A DNA stretch of 64,000 nt from contig NTHE01000005.1 in the NCBI GenBank assembly GCA_002551355.1, forward strand, positions 106,343 to 170,342, read 5' to 3'. A program made the position numbers and the translations under genes. Shown here one piece after another: positions 1 to 8,292 of this stretch. The notes beneath the pieces were generated by a model. That model made no database searches. It worked only from the letters and a program-made list of their open reading frames with translations, and was not told the origin of the DNA. Each line of letters opens with the position of its first letter. Within the stretch, counting starts at the first letter, position 1. The DNA comes from Streptomyces sp. man185. GTDB lineage: Bacteria; Actinomycetota; Actinomycetes; Streptomycetales; Streptomycetaceae.

Positions 1-333
1 GGTCAGCTCGGCCGGGTCGTAGGCGTCGAGCAGGGCGGCCCCGACCCCGCTCTCCAGGGTGACGGAGTCGTTGTCGAGGACGTCCACGTCCAGACTGCTG
101 CCCGCGTCCACGCTCAGCTCGTCGTCGTCCATGAGCGCCAACGCCCTTTCCACGGAGGCCGACGGACTGGCCGACGCTGCGACCTCGACGGCGTCCTTCC
201 CACCCCGGCCGCCCTGACTGCCGTCGTCGCTTCCGCACCCGGCCAGAACCAGGGCGAGCACGCCCGCGCCCGCCGACACCCGTATCCGGAGGAACCCGCG
301 CCTCGGCCGTCGTGACTGCTTCCTCGTCTGCAT
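1..333 (-). CDS. Lipoprotein, C-terminally truncated by the window edge
   Basis: This reading frame starts at the ATG at 333 and runs off the left edge in frame (111 codons visible). The N-terminus is Arg/Lys-rich, followed by a hydrophobic stretch ending in the lipobox LVLAGC, so the protein should be exported and lipid-anchored at a cysteine near residue 32. After it comes a low-complexity Gly/Asp/Ser linker, then a segment containing LDVDVLDND. A D-V-L-x-N-D motif is common at the start of Ig-like or cadherin-like repeats, so the missing part may contain such a domain; that is inference. No function can be assigned. The next gene is divergent, so promoters for both probably lie at 334-667. 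Confidence 0.7.
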   Translation of the reverse strand, partial: MQTRKQSRRPRRGFLRIRVSAGAGVLALVLAGCGSDDGSQGGRGGKDAVEVAASASPSASVERALALMDDDELSVDAGSSLDVDVLDNDSVTLESGVGAALLDAYDPAELT

Positions 334-667
334 GTGTTGCCCCCAAGGCCGGACTTCGTGCGGTGGAGCAGCCGATGCTCGCAGCGCGTAAGGGCGCTCA
401 TCAGGCACATGGGGGAAGCGAAGCGGAATTGTGATGAAAGCGTGTGCAAAGCGTGGAGGGCGTCAGGCGGCGGCAACGACGCGCGGCAGCACCCGCGTTG
501 GGGTTGGTCGGCGAACAGATCTTCGATGTGGTGATGCGTCAGAGCTGTGGGATACGGTGACGAGGTCATCACGCTCAGTGCGCGCCCGCGCGCAAAGGGC
601 GGCCCCCGGAGGTGCGCTAACACCCACCCGAGGGCCTAACACCCCCAGTGGATCGGACCCACCAGAA
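334..667. promoter_or_regulatory. Divergent intergenic region with a 9-base direct repeat
   Basis: This 334-base gap lies between a leftward lipoprotein gene and a rightward HTH gene. Short frames through it do not look coding. Near the HTH gene the 9-mer ctaacaccc occurs twice (617-625 and 636-644), 19 bases apart and 24-50 bases upstream of the chosen ATG. Such spacing would suit a dimeric regulator or the promoter itself; that is inference. Confidence 0.35.
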
Positions 668-1897
668 ATGCTGCGTCATGTTATCGCGCCCTCTTCGGGC
701 TGGACGAAGGCCCCGCACACGGTCGTACGCGACCGGCGGATGAACAGCGATGCGAAGGTCCTCCTCCTGTACGTCCAGGGCCTCCCCGACTCCGCCACGG
801 ACCGCCCGCTCGGCGAACTGGCGCGCAAGCTGAACATGGCGGGTCGCCCGTACCAAGTCGCCAAGAAGCAACTGGTGGAGCACGGTTACGTCCATGAGTG
901 GCGGACCCAGAACGAGGGCGGACGCTGGGCGACGGACCAGCTGTTCACGAACACACCGCTGACGAGCGCGGAGGCGAGGATCGTACGGGCGACGCTGGAA
1001 CCGGACGGCGGGCGACCGCCGGGGCCGGCCGCTGCTGCCGTCGCTCCGCCGCCGAGTACGCGGCTTCCGACGGTCGGCGGACCGACTCCTCGGACGGTCG
1101 GTGGCTATGAACCCGAGGAAGACCACAGTGATAAGACCACTCCCCACCCACCCTCCGAAGCGCAGCGCGAGCGGGAGCGGGTGGCGCACCCGGCCCTCGA
1201 TCCGGTGGCGGCGGCGACGGGTCCCGACCCGGTGGCGGCGGCACCGCACCCCACCAGCCAGCTGGCCAAGGCCGAACGCCTGCTGTTGTCCCTGCGCCAC
1301 ACGCGCCGCGATCTGCTGCTGGGGGTCCGGGAGGCCCGGGCGCTGGCGGTGGAGGCCGTGAAATGGCTGGAGGGCGGCCTGCCGGAAGGGGACCTGCGCC
1401 AGGCGCTCCTGGCCGACCCGCCCGAGGGCGGAGTGCGTTCGGCGGTCGGATTCCTGCGTCACCGCCTGATCCGGAAGTGCCCGGTGGCCCCGCTGCCGGC
1501 TCCGCCTCCGCCGCCCTCGGTCAGGGAGCTGATCGTGTGCGCGGGCCCGGGGGAGGAGCATGTCTTCCGCCCGCTGGGCGACGAGCCGGAGTGCGCGGAC
1601 TGCCGCAGGGCGACGGCGTACGCGAGTTGGATGGTCGACACGGACACGTACGAGTTCCCCGAGGACATGACCTGGCGGCAACGAGTGGCGGCCGTAAGGA
1701 AGGCGGACGCGCTGCGGGCCGGACCCTTACAGCAGGGCGACGTGGGCGACGACGGGCAGATGGTCGCTGCCGGTGGCGGGCAGGGTGCGGATGTGGCCGA
1801 CGGTGGCGGAGCGGGCCATGACCTGGTCGATCCGGGCCAGCGGGAAGGCGGCGGGGAAGCTGAAGGCGAACCCGCTCCCGGCGACGTTCAGCCGTGA
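668..1897 (+). CDS. Winged-helix/HTH DNA-binding protein, hypothetical
   Basis: The ATG at 668 was chosen because the preceding in-frame sequence is compositionally poor and the segment from MLRHVIAPSSG resembles the usual start of this Streptomyces family. Residues about 15-90 look like a winged-helix replication-initiator or MarR-like fold (a 'KVLLLYVQGLPD' helix, then 'LARKLNM..RPYQVAKKQLVE', then a GGRWAT wing). A Pro/Ala-rich linker follows, then a helical domain around 'KAERLLLSLRHTRRDL' and a C-terminal segment with C-x-D-C spacing (ECADC). It is probably a DNA-binding protein; the target is unknown. The last ~57 codons (from about 1727) lie antisense to the next gene and are Gly/Ala/Asp-rich noise, suggesting the ancestral stop has been lost. 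Confidence 0.65.
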   Translation: MLRHVIAPSSGWTKAPHTVVRDRRMNSDAKVLLLYVQGLPDSATDRPLGELARKLNMAGRPYQVAKKQLVEHGYVHEWRTQNEGGRWATDQLFTNTPLTSAEARIVRATLEPDGGRPPGPAAAAVAPPPSTRLPTVGGPTPRTVGGYEPEEDHSDKTTPHPPSEAQRERERVAHPALDPVAAATGPDPVAAAPHPTSQLAKAERLLLSLRHTRRDLLLGVREARALAVEAVKWLEGGLPEGDLRQALLADPPEGGVRSAVGFLRHRLIRKCPVAPLPAPPPPPSVRELIVCAGPGEEHVFRPLGDEPECADCRRATAYASWMVDTDTYEFPEDMTWRQRVAAVRKADALRAGPLQQGDVGDDGQMVAAGGGQGADVADGGGAGHDLVDPGQREGGGEAEGEPAPGDVQP

Positions 1898-2746
1898 GGT
1901 GAGAGGGCTCAAACCCCGGTCCTCCACGACACCGTTGAGATCTCCGAGCAGAATCAGCGGCTCGACGCTCTCGGCCGCGATGGCGCGCCCCAGCAACGCG
2001 GCGCTCTCGTCACGCCGCTGGGACGCGAGCCCGCCCGCCCCTACCCGGACGGAGGGCAGATGGGCGACGTACGCTGCAACGTCGCCGTACGGGGAGTGGA
2101 CCACGGCGCGCACACCCCGACTCCACCCCTCCTCAATGCCCGGGGGCTTGATATCCACCAACTGCTCACCGCTGAGCGGATGTTTGGACCAGAGCCCGAC
2201 GGTCCCCCGGACGACGTGATGCGGATAGTCGGCGGCGAGAGCCTCCTCGTACACCGGCAGCTGCGGCACCACCAACTCCTCCAGCGCGAGGAGATCGGCC
2301 CCGGCATCGATCAGCGCCCGGGCGGTCCCCGCCGGATCACGGTTCTCGTCGCTGACGTTGTGCTGGACGACGACGAGCTCCCGCCCACCGCTCCCGGCCG
2401 CGCCCGGCAGGAGCAACCCGCCGAAGAGATGCACCCAAGCGCCCACAGGCAGCAGCAGAGCGACGAGGGCGATGGCCGACCGCCGCACGAGGGCGACGAC
2501 CACCAGCACGACCACGAGGACGCCGACCCAGGGCAGAAAGGACTCCAGCAGGCTCCCGATCCGCCCGGGCCGGTTGGGCATGCCTCGATGGAACGCCAGC
2601 ACCGCGCCCACGACCACGGCGAAACCGCCGAGCACCCACTCCCGCCGGTCCCTGCTCAGCCCTCGGAGCCGAAGCCTCGCCCGCAGGAACGGGGAGGCCT
2701 CCACCGCCGGCGCCGTCCAGCCACTACCCGTCTGCTGCCGCACCAT
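1727..2746 (-). CDS. Membrane-anchored endonuclease/exonuclease/phosphatase-family protein
   Basis: The N-terminal third has three or four hydrophobic segments (for example 'VLGGFAVVVGAVLAF' and 'VGVLVVVLVVVALV'). The C-terminal ~230 residues form an EEP metallohydrolase domain. Signature motifs are visible in order: VVQHNV, LALEEL (metal-binding Glu), GLWSKHPL, LLGDLN (catalytic Asp-x-Asn), RIDQV and GSDHLPV (catalytic Asp-His). Members of this superfamily cleave phosphodiesters in DNA, RNA or lipids. Membrane-anchored Streptomyces members of this length are usually annotated only as EEP-family proteins, so the substrate is unknown. The start at 2746 has AGGA just upstream; a second in-frame ATG at 2773 lacks an obvious ribosome site. 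The 3' end overlaps the convergent HTH gene by 171 bases. Confidence 0.85.
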   Translation of the reverse strand: MVRQQTGSGWTAPAVEASPFLRARLRLRGLSRDRREWVLGGFAVVVGAVLAFHRGMPNRPGRIGSLLESFLPWVGVLVVVLVVVALVRRSAIALVALLLPVGAWVHLFGGLLLPGAAGSGGRELVVVQHNVSDENRDPAGTARALIDAGADLLALEELVVPQLPVYEEALAADYPHHVVRGTVGLWSKHPLSGEQLVDIKPPGIEEGWSRGVRAVVHSPYGDVAAYVAHLPSVRVGAGGLASQRRDESAALLGRAIAAESVEPLILLGDLNGVVEDRGLSPLTSRLNVAGSGFAFSFPAAFPLARIDQVMARSATVGHIRTLPATGSDHLPVVAHVALL

Positions 2747-3055
2747 CGTTCCTGTTCGCTCGGTCCTGCCCATCAGGACGAGTGGGCGACGGAATCAGTT
2801 TCCGAGACCGAGGGGGCGTGGCTGTTCCGCCGCTGGGGCTGGGGCTGGGGCTGCGGGCGCAGTCGCGAGGTGAGGCGCGGGAATGGCGCGAAAACGCGCT
2901 CATCGAGGCAGAGTTGCGGGTTAAGACCAGAATGTCAAAATTCGTGCCGTGTGGGATGAACCTCGGGTTCGGCGTTTGATTTTCTCATTCGCGTCCAGGG
3001 ATCATATCGGCTTGGCCCGGGGCGCCGGGGGACGGGAAACGGGGAGGATTCACGG
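2747..3055. promoter_or_regulatory. Divergent intergenic region, AT-richer than its surroundings
   Basis: This gap of about 310 bases separates the leftward EEP gene from the rightward three-gene module. The part from about 2915 to 3010 is clearly AT-richer than the flanks and is the probable promoter region for the module. I see no recognised operator. A GGGGAGGA ribosome-binding sequence precedes the ATG at 3056. Confidence 0.4.
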
Positions 3056-3517
3056 ATGGTCTGGGACGAGTGGGAGCAGCACAAAGCCGAAGCGGCGGCG
3101 GTCCGTTCCTCACAGATGCAGTTGAACCAGGTTGCGCCTGATTCGGGGGGCGGATCAGCGGCAGGTGAGGCTTCTGCGGATCTGAAATCGGACAAGAAGG
3201 CTTGGGTGAAGGCCGGCGAAGGCGTCACCGGGCTGAAGGTTGGCATCGGCAAGGCGTTGACGAAGCTCGGCGATGGACAGGCGGGACTGGACGACACCGC
3301 CGGGTGCCGGAGTGCGGCGGCGCAGAAGGAGATCTACGGCTCGTGGAAGAAGTACATCGATGATGTGAGCAGTCGCTGTGACGCACTGGGTAGCCTTCTG
3401 GAGAGGTCGGGACATGATCTTTCGAAGCCCGACCAGGCGGTCATGGCGGAGCTGAACAGGCTAAAGGCGCAGTACCAGGACACCGATGCCGTTGGCGGCT
3501 ACCCGAAGGCGAAGTGA
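3056..3517 (+). CDS. Small helical WXG100/ESX-like protein
   Basis: This is a 153-residue soluble, charged protein without signal peptide or membrane segment. It is predicted helical throughout, with a central 'W' region (KKAWVKAGEGVTGLKVG) and a C-terminal YPKAK. Genes of this shape stand immediately upstream of DUF1023 hydrolases in many Streptomyces, where they resemble WXG100-type partner or chaperone proteins. I see no canonical W-x-G between two helices, so the ESX link is inference. It overlaps the next gene by 4 bases (GTGA), indicating translational coupling. The ribosome site is a strong GGGGAGGA. Confidence 0.75.
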   Translation: MVWDEWEQHKAEAAAVRSSQMQLNQVAPDSGGGSAAGEASADLKSDKKAWVKAGEGVTGLKVGIGKALTKLGDGQAGLDDTAGCRSAAAQKEIYGSWKKYIDDVSSRCDALGSLLERSGHDLSKPDQAVMAELNRLKAQYQDTDAVGGYPKAK

Positions 3518-5334
3518 CAGCGACCATGGATCTTGCGACGCTGAACGCCCTCAAGCCCGAGGAGTACGAGGGCGCCGCGGACGGCTACCGGGCCACCGGT
3601 GAGATGGCCAGTGCAGCAAAGGACACGATCGACAATCAGGTCTGCGCGGGCGTGCGGAATCAACTGGAGGGCAAGGCGGCGACCGCCGCCCTGCAAGAGC
3701 TTCGTAACCTGTCGGAGAACTTTCACTACGTGCAGGTCGAGTGCGGTCTGATAAGCACCGCACTGAATGGATTCGCCTTCGACATGGCGGTGGCCAAGAG
3801 AAGGCTGGAGACGGCGATCGAGGACGCCCACGCCGATGGCTGCACAGTAGGTTCCGATGGATCGGTGTCCTATCCGGCGGGCAAGAAGCCTGGCGAGGAG
3901 AAGATGGCCGACGGTGGCACGGTGACCGGGAGCGCCGGGGGCAGCCCGACGTCCGATGCCCTGGAACGTCAGGCGATGAACATCCACCCGAATCCGAACT
4001 ACGGCAAAGCGATGGGGTACGCGAACCGGATCGCCGACGCGCTGGAGGAGGCAACCGACGCGGACGCCAAGTGGGCACCGAAGCTGCGTGCGCTGAAGGC
4101 TGACGATGACCTGGTGGTCTCCAAGCGCGATTGGGCCGACACACAGTCGGACCTGGGAGGTGTTCGCGAGGCGGGTAAGGACTACCTCGACTCCCTGCCG
4201 GAGCCTCCGAAGGACGGCAGCCCGAAGGACAACGCGGCTTGGTGGAAGGGCCTCAGCGCGGAGGAGCAGGCATCCCACCTCGCCCTGAACGCGACCGCGG
4301 TCGGCGCGCTGGACGGGTTGCCCGCCGAGACGCGTGACGAGGCCAACCGCATGGTGCTGGCGCAGAGCAGGGCGCATGTGGAGTTGGAGCTCGCCAAGAT
4401 TCCCCCCGAGCCGACCAGGTACTCTCCCAACCCCAATGGCACCTATCCGGCCGTCATCCAGAACGCCAGTTGGACCAAGTGGAACGAGAAGTACGGTGAG
4501 CGGCTCGCGCAGCTGACCAAGTCGCAGGACGGCATGAAGAGCATCCAGGAGCGGTTCGACGCGACCGGCACCAAGGGACTTCCCGAGGCCTACCTGCTCG
4601 GATTCAGCACCGATGGAAACGGCCGAGCAATCGTCGCGAACGGGAACCCGGACACGGCTGATCACCAGGCTGTGTACGTGCCTGGCACGACCTCGAATCT
4701 GGGAAGCGTGGGCGGGGACATCAACCGGATGGCAAATATGTGGCGTGTGGCTACCGACGAGGCCGATGGGGCCTCAGTTTCCACGATCACCTGGCTCGGA
4801 TATGACGCACCGCAGAGCATCGTCAAGGATTCGCCGTTCAGCCATTACGCGAATGACGGTGCGCCTGCCTACAACCGTTTTCTCGACGGTCTCGATGCCT
4901 CGCGTACAGCAGAGTCCGACCCTCATCGCACGGCCATCGGCCATTCGTACGGCACAACCCTCATCGGGTCCGCTGCTAGGCAGGGCGAGTTGAACGCGGA
5001 CGAGGTGATCCTCGCAGGTAGCCCCGGGGTCCAGGTCAGCAAGGCCGAGCAGCTGGATGTTCCGAAGGGGCACGTTTGGAACCAAGAAGCGGACGGGGAC
5101 GCGGTCCCGGACATTGGCCGATTCGGGCACGGGGGGAACGATCGGGACGGCGTATGGCTCATCCCGAGTGACCCCGTCTTTGGCGCCAATCAAATGACCA
5201 CGGATACCAGCGGCCACAGCGACTACTGGAAAGAGAACACCCAGAGCCTCCGTAATCAGGGTCTTGTGGTCGCAGGTCACGGCGACGAGGTGAAGCTCGA
5301 ACCGGTGCCTTCCGCCTACACAAGGGGTCGATAG
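3514..5334 (+). CDS. DUF1023-type alpha/beta hydrolase with helical N-terminal region
   Basis: The protein has 606 residues. Roughly the first 280 are helical and WXG/ESX-like, matching the partner encoded just upstream. The C-terminal ~250 residues form an alpha/beta hydrolase of the DUF1023 family: VYVPGTTSNL, ITWLGYDAPQ, then the nucleophile elbow AIGHSYGTTLIG (Ser in G-H-S-Y-G), an aspartate-containing strand around VILAGSPGV, and a late His in ATDTSGHSDYW-like context. The catalytic Ser-Asp-His triad is therefore probably intact. The GTG at 3514 overlaps the upstream stop; an in-frame ATG four codons later (3526) is an alternative. No signal peptide is visible. Substrate unknown; an ESX-exported lipase/esterase toxin is one possibility, not shown by the sequence. 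Confidence 0.85.
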   Translation: MTATMDLATLNALKPEEYEGAADGYRATGEMASAAKDTIDNQVCAGVRNQLEGKAATAALQELRNLSENFHYVQVECGLISTALNGFAFDMAVAKRRLETAIEDAHADGCTVGSDGSVSYPAGKKPGEEKMADGGTVTGSAGGSPTSDALERQAMNIHPNPNYGKAMGYANRIADALEEATDADAKWAPKLRALKADDDLVVSKRDWADTQSDLGGVREAGKDYLDSLPEPPKDGSPKDNAAWWKGLSAEEQASHLALNATAVGALDGLPAETRDEANRMVLAQSRAHVELELAKIPPEPTRYSPNPNGTYPAVIQNASWTKWNEKYGERLAQLTKSQDGMKSIQERFDATGTKGLPEAYLLGFSTDGNGRAIVANGNPDTADHQAVYVPGTTSNLGSVGGDINRMANMWRVATDEADGASVSTITWLGYDAPQSIVKDSPFSHYANDGAPAYNRFLDGLDASRTAESDPHRTAIGHSYGTTLIGSAARQGELNADEVILAGSPGVQVSKAEQLDVPKGHVWNQEADGDAVPDIGRFGHGGNDRDGVWLIPSDPVFGANQMTTDTSGHSDYWKENTQSLRNQGLVVAGHGDEVKLEPVPSAYTRGR

Positions 5335-5453
5335 GCGTTCCTGGTGAACTGCCCGGGGCGGCCGGATATCGGACGGCCTGAGCTCCTGACCACGAGACTT
5401 CCGACCGCATCGACCGGCTTGCGTTCCGGTCCGACCCACCGAGGCTCATCGAC

Positions 5454-5987
5454 GTGAAGACCAGACTGGGCACCAAGGCGCTCACCCTGTCCATCGCTCT
5501 CACTACTCTCACCGGATGCAGCATGACTGACGCCAACGAATCAGACGATCTGCCCTTTGCCGGCATCAGCACTTCGCTCGCTGCTGCTGATGAGGCAGAG
5601 AAGATTTCCAGTGAAATTTTCGACCTCATCGGCATCAAAGCCAAGGGGTCGGACACTGGCCCGGGCGTCTCGGAATGCAGTGGAAAGGACCCGGACAAGT
5701 ACTTTCAGATTTTTCATCCTTGGAGTTTCACTCCGGCATCGCCCGCCCAGTTGGATGGCGTGATGGGGCGGCTCAAGGAAGAACTGCCCAAGCACGGCTG
5801 GAAGGTTGTCGAGTATGGGCCCGACACGAGCAAGAACAAGAACATCAACCTCACAGCTGATAATGAAAAGAAGAAGCACAGCGTAAATATCACCTATTAC
5901 GCCAAGCGTAATCCGCAGAAGCTGGGCTTGATGGTCGTGTCCGGCTGCTACCAGGTCCCGAATGGCGAGAAAGTCAACCGGTTCTGA
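5454..5987 (+). CDS. Small lipoprotein following the DUF1023 hydrolase
   Basis: The protein has 177 residues from a GTG start. It begins with a basic N-region and a hydrophobic core ending in the lipobox TLTGC, so it is predicted to be lipid-anchored outside the membrane. The mature part contains two cysteines likely to form a disulphide (SECSGKD near the middle, VSGCYQV near the C-terminus) and a mixed alpha/beta pattern. It lies 119 bases downstream of the hydrolase gene on the same strand and probably belongs to the same module. An immunity or accessory role is conceivable by position only. In-frame open sequence continues past its TGA stop to 6128. Confidence 0.75.
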   Translation: MKTRLGTKALTLSIALTTLTGCSMTDANESDDLPFAGISTSLAAADEAEKISSEIFDLIGIKAKGSDTGPGVSECSGKDPDKYFQIFHPWSFTPASPAQLDGVMGRLKEELPKHGWKVVEYGPDTSKNKNINLTADNEKKKHSVNITYYAKRNPQKLGLMVVSGCYQVPNGEKVNRF

Positions 5988-6128
5988 GGAGGCTTCGGCA
6001 CCGGGGCGAGGCTCTGGCGGATTCTTGCTGCGTCCGATCCGTGGCTGAGCGAGGTCGGCTTCGACAAGATCAAAAACCTTTTTTCAACCATGCCGCAGGG
6101 GGGATGGCAGGCTCCCGCCAAGGTGTAA
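5988..6128 (+). pseudogene. Possible gene remnant in frame with the preceding stop
   Basis: Directly after the TGA of the lipoprotein gene, the same frame stays open for 46 codons up to a TAA at 6126-6128. The translation contains a coding-like stretch (DPWLSEVGFDKIKNLF) that is richer in Ile, Lys, Phe and Asn than random high-GC sequence. It has no start codon at its beginning. It may be the decayed 3' end of another gene or the remains of a longer C-terminus. No homologue is recognised. Confidence 0.25.
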
Positions 6129-6212
6129 GGCCGCCGCGTGCTACACGTCGCTCGTTTGCCGCAAGCTGACGTGCGACACGGCGGGCTGTTACCTGGTCCA
6201 TAGTGCGCGCGG

Positions 6213-6662
6213 TCAGGCGGGCGGAAGGGGGCACGGAAGGTTGGGATGGTGGTGGTTGAGGCAGCAGACCACCGAGAAGGAGATCAGACTCTGGGACTTC
6301 GTGTAGTGCACCCAGCAGACGTCGACCCCTCGGGGAAGAGCGTTCATCGCGTACACGATCTTGTCTTCGAGGGCGATGTAAGCGCGGCCGCCGTCGTCCC
6401 TCTCGGCAGGGGGATTCGCCTCGTACGTGCTCTTCAACCACGTGACGGCACCCACCACACGCGTCCAGGTGCGCTCCACCGAGGTCTGGTTCTGCCGCAT
6501 GAGCCAGTGCCCGGTCATGAGGGGCGGCAGCGTCGAGGAGACGAACGCGCGGGTCTGTTCGGAGTTCAGTTCCGCACCCGGACGGCGTAGGGCCTCCTGG
6601 CCGTACGCGTCCCTGCTGCCGGTCCACGGACCGTATCCGTGCCAATGCCCTGACCAGGTCAT
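6213..6662 (-). CDS. Hypothetical protein
   Basis: The protein has 149 residues. A GAAGGG ribosome-binding sequence stands upstream of the ATG at 6662. The N-terminus is aromatic-rich (MTWSGHWHGYGPW), followed by a helical segment (RTWTRVVGAVTWLKSTYEAN) and a Cys-containing hydrophobic stretch (VDVCWVHYTK, then FSVVCC). No known domain is recognised. The C-terminus is His/Pro-rich. Codon use and the ribosome site support a real gene, but the function is unknown. Confidence 0.55.
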   Translation of the reverse strand: MTWSGHWHGYGPWTGSRDAYGQEALRRPGAELNSEQTRAFVSSTLPPLMTGHWLMRQNQTSVERTWTRVVGAVTWLKSTYEANPPAERDDGGRAYIALEDKIVYAMNALPRGVDVCWVHYTKSQSLISFSVVCCLNHHHPNLPCPLPPA

Positions 6663-6752
6663 CTGCGCCCTTCATTAGGGGAGACGGGCCGGCCCGGAGC
6701 ATGTCCGGTCCGGCCCTTTACGTGGTGCTTCGTGCCCGGGAAGGGGGCCAGA

Positions 6753-6995
6753 CTAGAGCGTCAGACCCCGGGTCCTGACCCACCCGGCGGCGAAGTCGTC
6801 GAGCTCGGTCCCGGTGAAGCGCAGCTCCTTGCCCGCGCCCTCGGGCTTGCTGTCGCGGATGACGAAGGAAGCCTCCGCACCGGGGATCGCGGCAAGGCTC
6901 ACGCAGGTCTCGTGAGGGCCGCCCGCGTTGCCGCCGCAGAAGTCGGCGAAGGCATCGGCGGCGGGGGCCGACAGGGCATAGAGGTTCCCGTTCAT
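6753..6995 (-). CDS. DUF397 domain protein
   Basis: The 80-residue protein has the DUF397 pattern: a G-rich start with a CV.LA core (ETCVSLAAIPGAEASF), then VIRDSKPEGAG, then a C-terminal F.GTELDDFAAGW. DUF397 proteins are small Streptomyces proteins usually paired with XRE-DUF5753 regulators, whose activity they are thought to modulate. Here no XRE gene is immediately adjacent; the nearest are at 8293 and 9462. GAAGGGA precedes the ATG at 6995. Confidence 0.8.
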   Translation of the reverse strand: MNGNLYALSAPAADAFADFCGGNAGGPHETCVSLAAIPGAEASFVIRDSKPEGAGKELRFTGTELDDFAAGWVRTRGLTL

Positions 6996-7058
6996 GGGAA
7001 AATCCCTTCAGCTGCTGATGTCGCGGAGATTCGGTCTCCGCACCGTCGTGCTCGTGCA

Positions 7059-7099
7059 CCCGCCCGGCTGCCGACCGTCCGTGGAGACAGCCGGGCGGG
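7059..7099 (-). terminator. Inverted repeat, probable terminator
   Basis: A perfect 12-base inverted repeat (cccgcccggctg at 7059-7070, complement at 7088-7099) flanks a 17-base loop. It lies downstream of the leftward gene at 7158-7361 and upstream of the leftward DUF397 gene, which fits a rho-independent-type terminator without a clear U tract, as is usual in Streptomyces. Confidence 0.5.
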
Positions 7100-7157
7100 G
7101 GTCTGTGGCGCGGCCGGGGTGCGGAAGTAGCGGCCGGTGGTTCTTGCCTTATCTGCC

Positions 7158-7361
7158 TCAGTGACCCTGAGGGTGCCGTCGCATCAGTACGTTGCAGTCG
7201 GACACCGTGGTCATGTCACCGCCTGCTCTGGCCCGGCCCCGCACCGCCGCGAGTTCGGCGCAACCCGCACAGTCCTCCACGGGGGTGGGATCAGAGGGCT
7301 CGGCTTCCGTGGGTAGCGAGAGCTCCACGGGAGGGACGCTGCGCGTGGTCGGTTCGGTCAT
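7158..7361 (-). CDS. Small hypothetical protein with C-x-x-C
   Basis: The ATG at 7361 gives a 67-residue protein beginning MTEPTTRSVPPVELSLPTEA, a start seen in many short Streptomyces proteins encoded near DUF6879 and XRE-DUF5753 genes. It contains one C-x-x-C (DCAGCAELAAV) and a later DCNV. A longer in-frame start at 7493 would include an Arg-rich segment that looks non-coding. The function is unknown; a regulatory partner role is suggested only by context. The divergent DUF6879 gene begins at 7515. Confidence 0.6.
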   Translation of the reverse strand: MTEPTTRSVPPVELSLPTEAEPSDPTPVEDCAGCAELAAVRGRARAGGDMTTVSDCNVLMRRHPQGH

Positions 7362-7514
7362 GCCGTTTATAGTCGGGCGACCTTGTCGACGGCTATGGCC
7401 GCTATTCGCGAATATTCTCGTGCGCGGCCCGGTGATCCCTCGACATTCACGCGGAGCAGCAGACAACCTTGGAGCAGCGGACGGAGAACGCATCGAAGTG
7501 AGAGGCGGCTTGTT

Positions 7515-8267
7515 ATGGCACGTCAGTTACGTTTCAACGGCACGGGGAGTGGCGGTACGGGGTGCCCCTCGGTCCACGAGGACGCGGAGAGCGGTGAAGT
7601 CATCGTTCACGGACCGCCGTTGACCGATGCCGACGACATCGCCCAGCTGCGCCACCTGTCCGAAGGCGAGGTGGCGGTGGTCGTGCCACGTGAGCTGTTG
7701 GTGGACTGGACGCCGAAGGATGCGACTCGGCAGGCCCGGATCATCGACCTGGGCGAGTTCGAGGGCTTGTTCCGTACGTTCAGCCACTCGGCCTGGCGGC
7801 TGGAGACCCGGCGGCGCTATGCCAGCGACGAAGTCGCGCACACGTACCGCCAGTTCGTAGAGACCGGCAGAGTCGACTGGGACGAGAGCGATCCGTACTG
7901 CGAGCTGATCCGGCCCCAGACCGCGCAGGGCAAGCGGGTCGAACGAGTACGGATCGTCGATCAGCCTCCGACCACGGGACAGCTCTACCTTCTTAACAAT
8001 GCCAAGCGGAACAGCGCTCTGGGGGAGGACATCCGTATCGTATGGCGCGCGGACGCCGATCGCCTCCAACTGCCGTCCGAAGATTTTTGGTTGTTCGATA
8101 GCCGACTGGCTGCGCTGCTGAGATTCGATGACGGCGATCACCTAGTAGACGTCGAGTTGGTCACAGAACCGGCAGAAATCGTCCGGTACTCCGTCATCCG
8201 TGACGCGGCATGGCATCACGCCGTACCGCACGAAGAGCTCGCGGCGAAGCTTGGGAGCAGCGAGTAA
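7515..8267 (+). CDS. DUF6879-family protein
   Basis: The ATG at 7515, with GAGAGGCGG upstream, starts a 250-residue protein. The first ~75 residues (MARQLRFNGTGSGGTGCPSV, then VAVVVPRELLVDW) form a conserved Streptomyces N-terminal module. The rest matches the DUF6879 family: DLGEFEGLFRTFSHSAWRLE, then RRRYASDE, W.ADADRLQLPSEDFW and a C-terminal LRFDDGDH. DUF6879 proteins are soluble and commonly encoded next to XRE-DUF5753 regulators, as here (the next gene starts 26 bases later). No biochemical role is established to my knowledge. Confidence 0.85.
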   Translation: MARQLRFNGTGSGGTGCPSVHEDAESGEVIVHGPPLTDADDIAQLRHLSEGEVAVVVPRELLVDWTPKDATRQARIIDLGEFEGLFRTFSHSAWRLETRRRYASDEVAHTYRQFVETGRVDWDESDPYCELIRPQTAQGKRVERVRIVDQPPTTGQLYLLNNAKRNSALGEDIRIVWRADADRLQLPSEDFWLFDSRLAALLRFDDGDHLVDVELVTEPAEIVRYSVIRDAAWHHAVPHEELAAKLGSSE

Positions 8268-8292
8268 GAGCAGAAGGAACAGAAACGTACCG

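Noticed and set aside
334..534. 66-codon open frame after the lipoprotein gene
   Set aside because: It is Arg/Trp/Cys-rich, lies in the divergent promoter region, has no ribosome site and no family resemblance.
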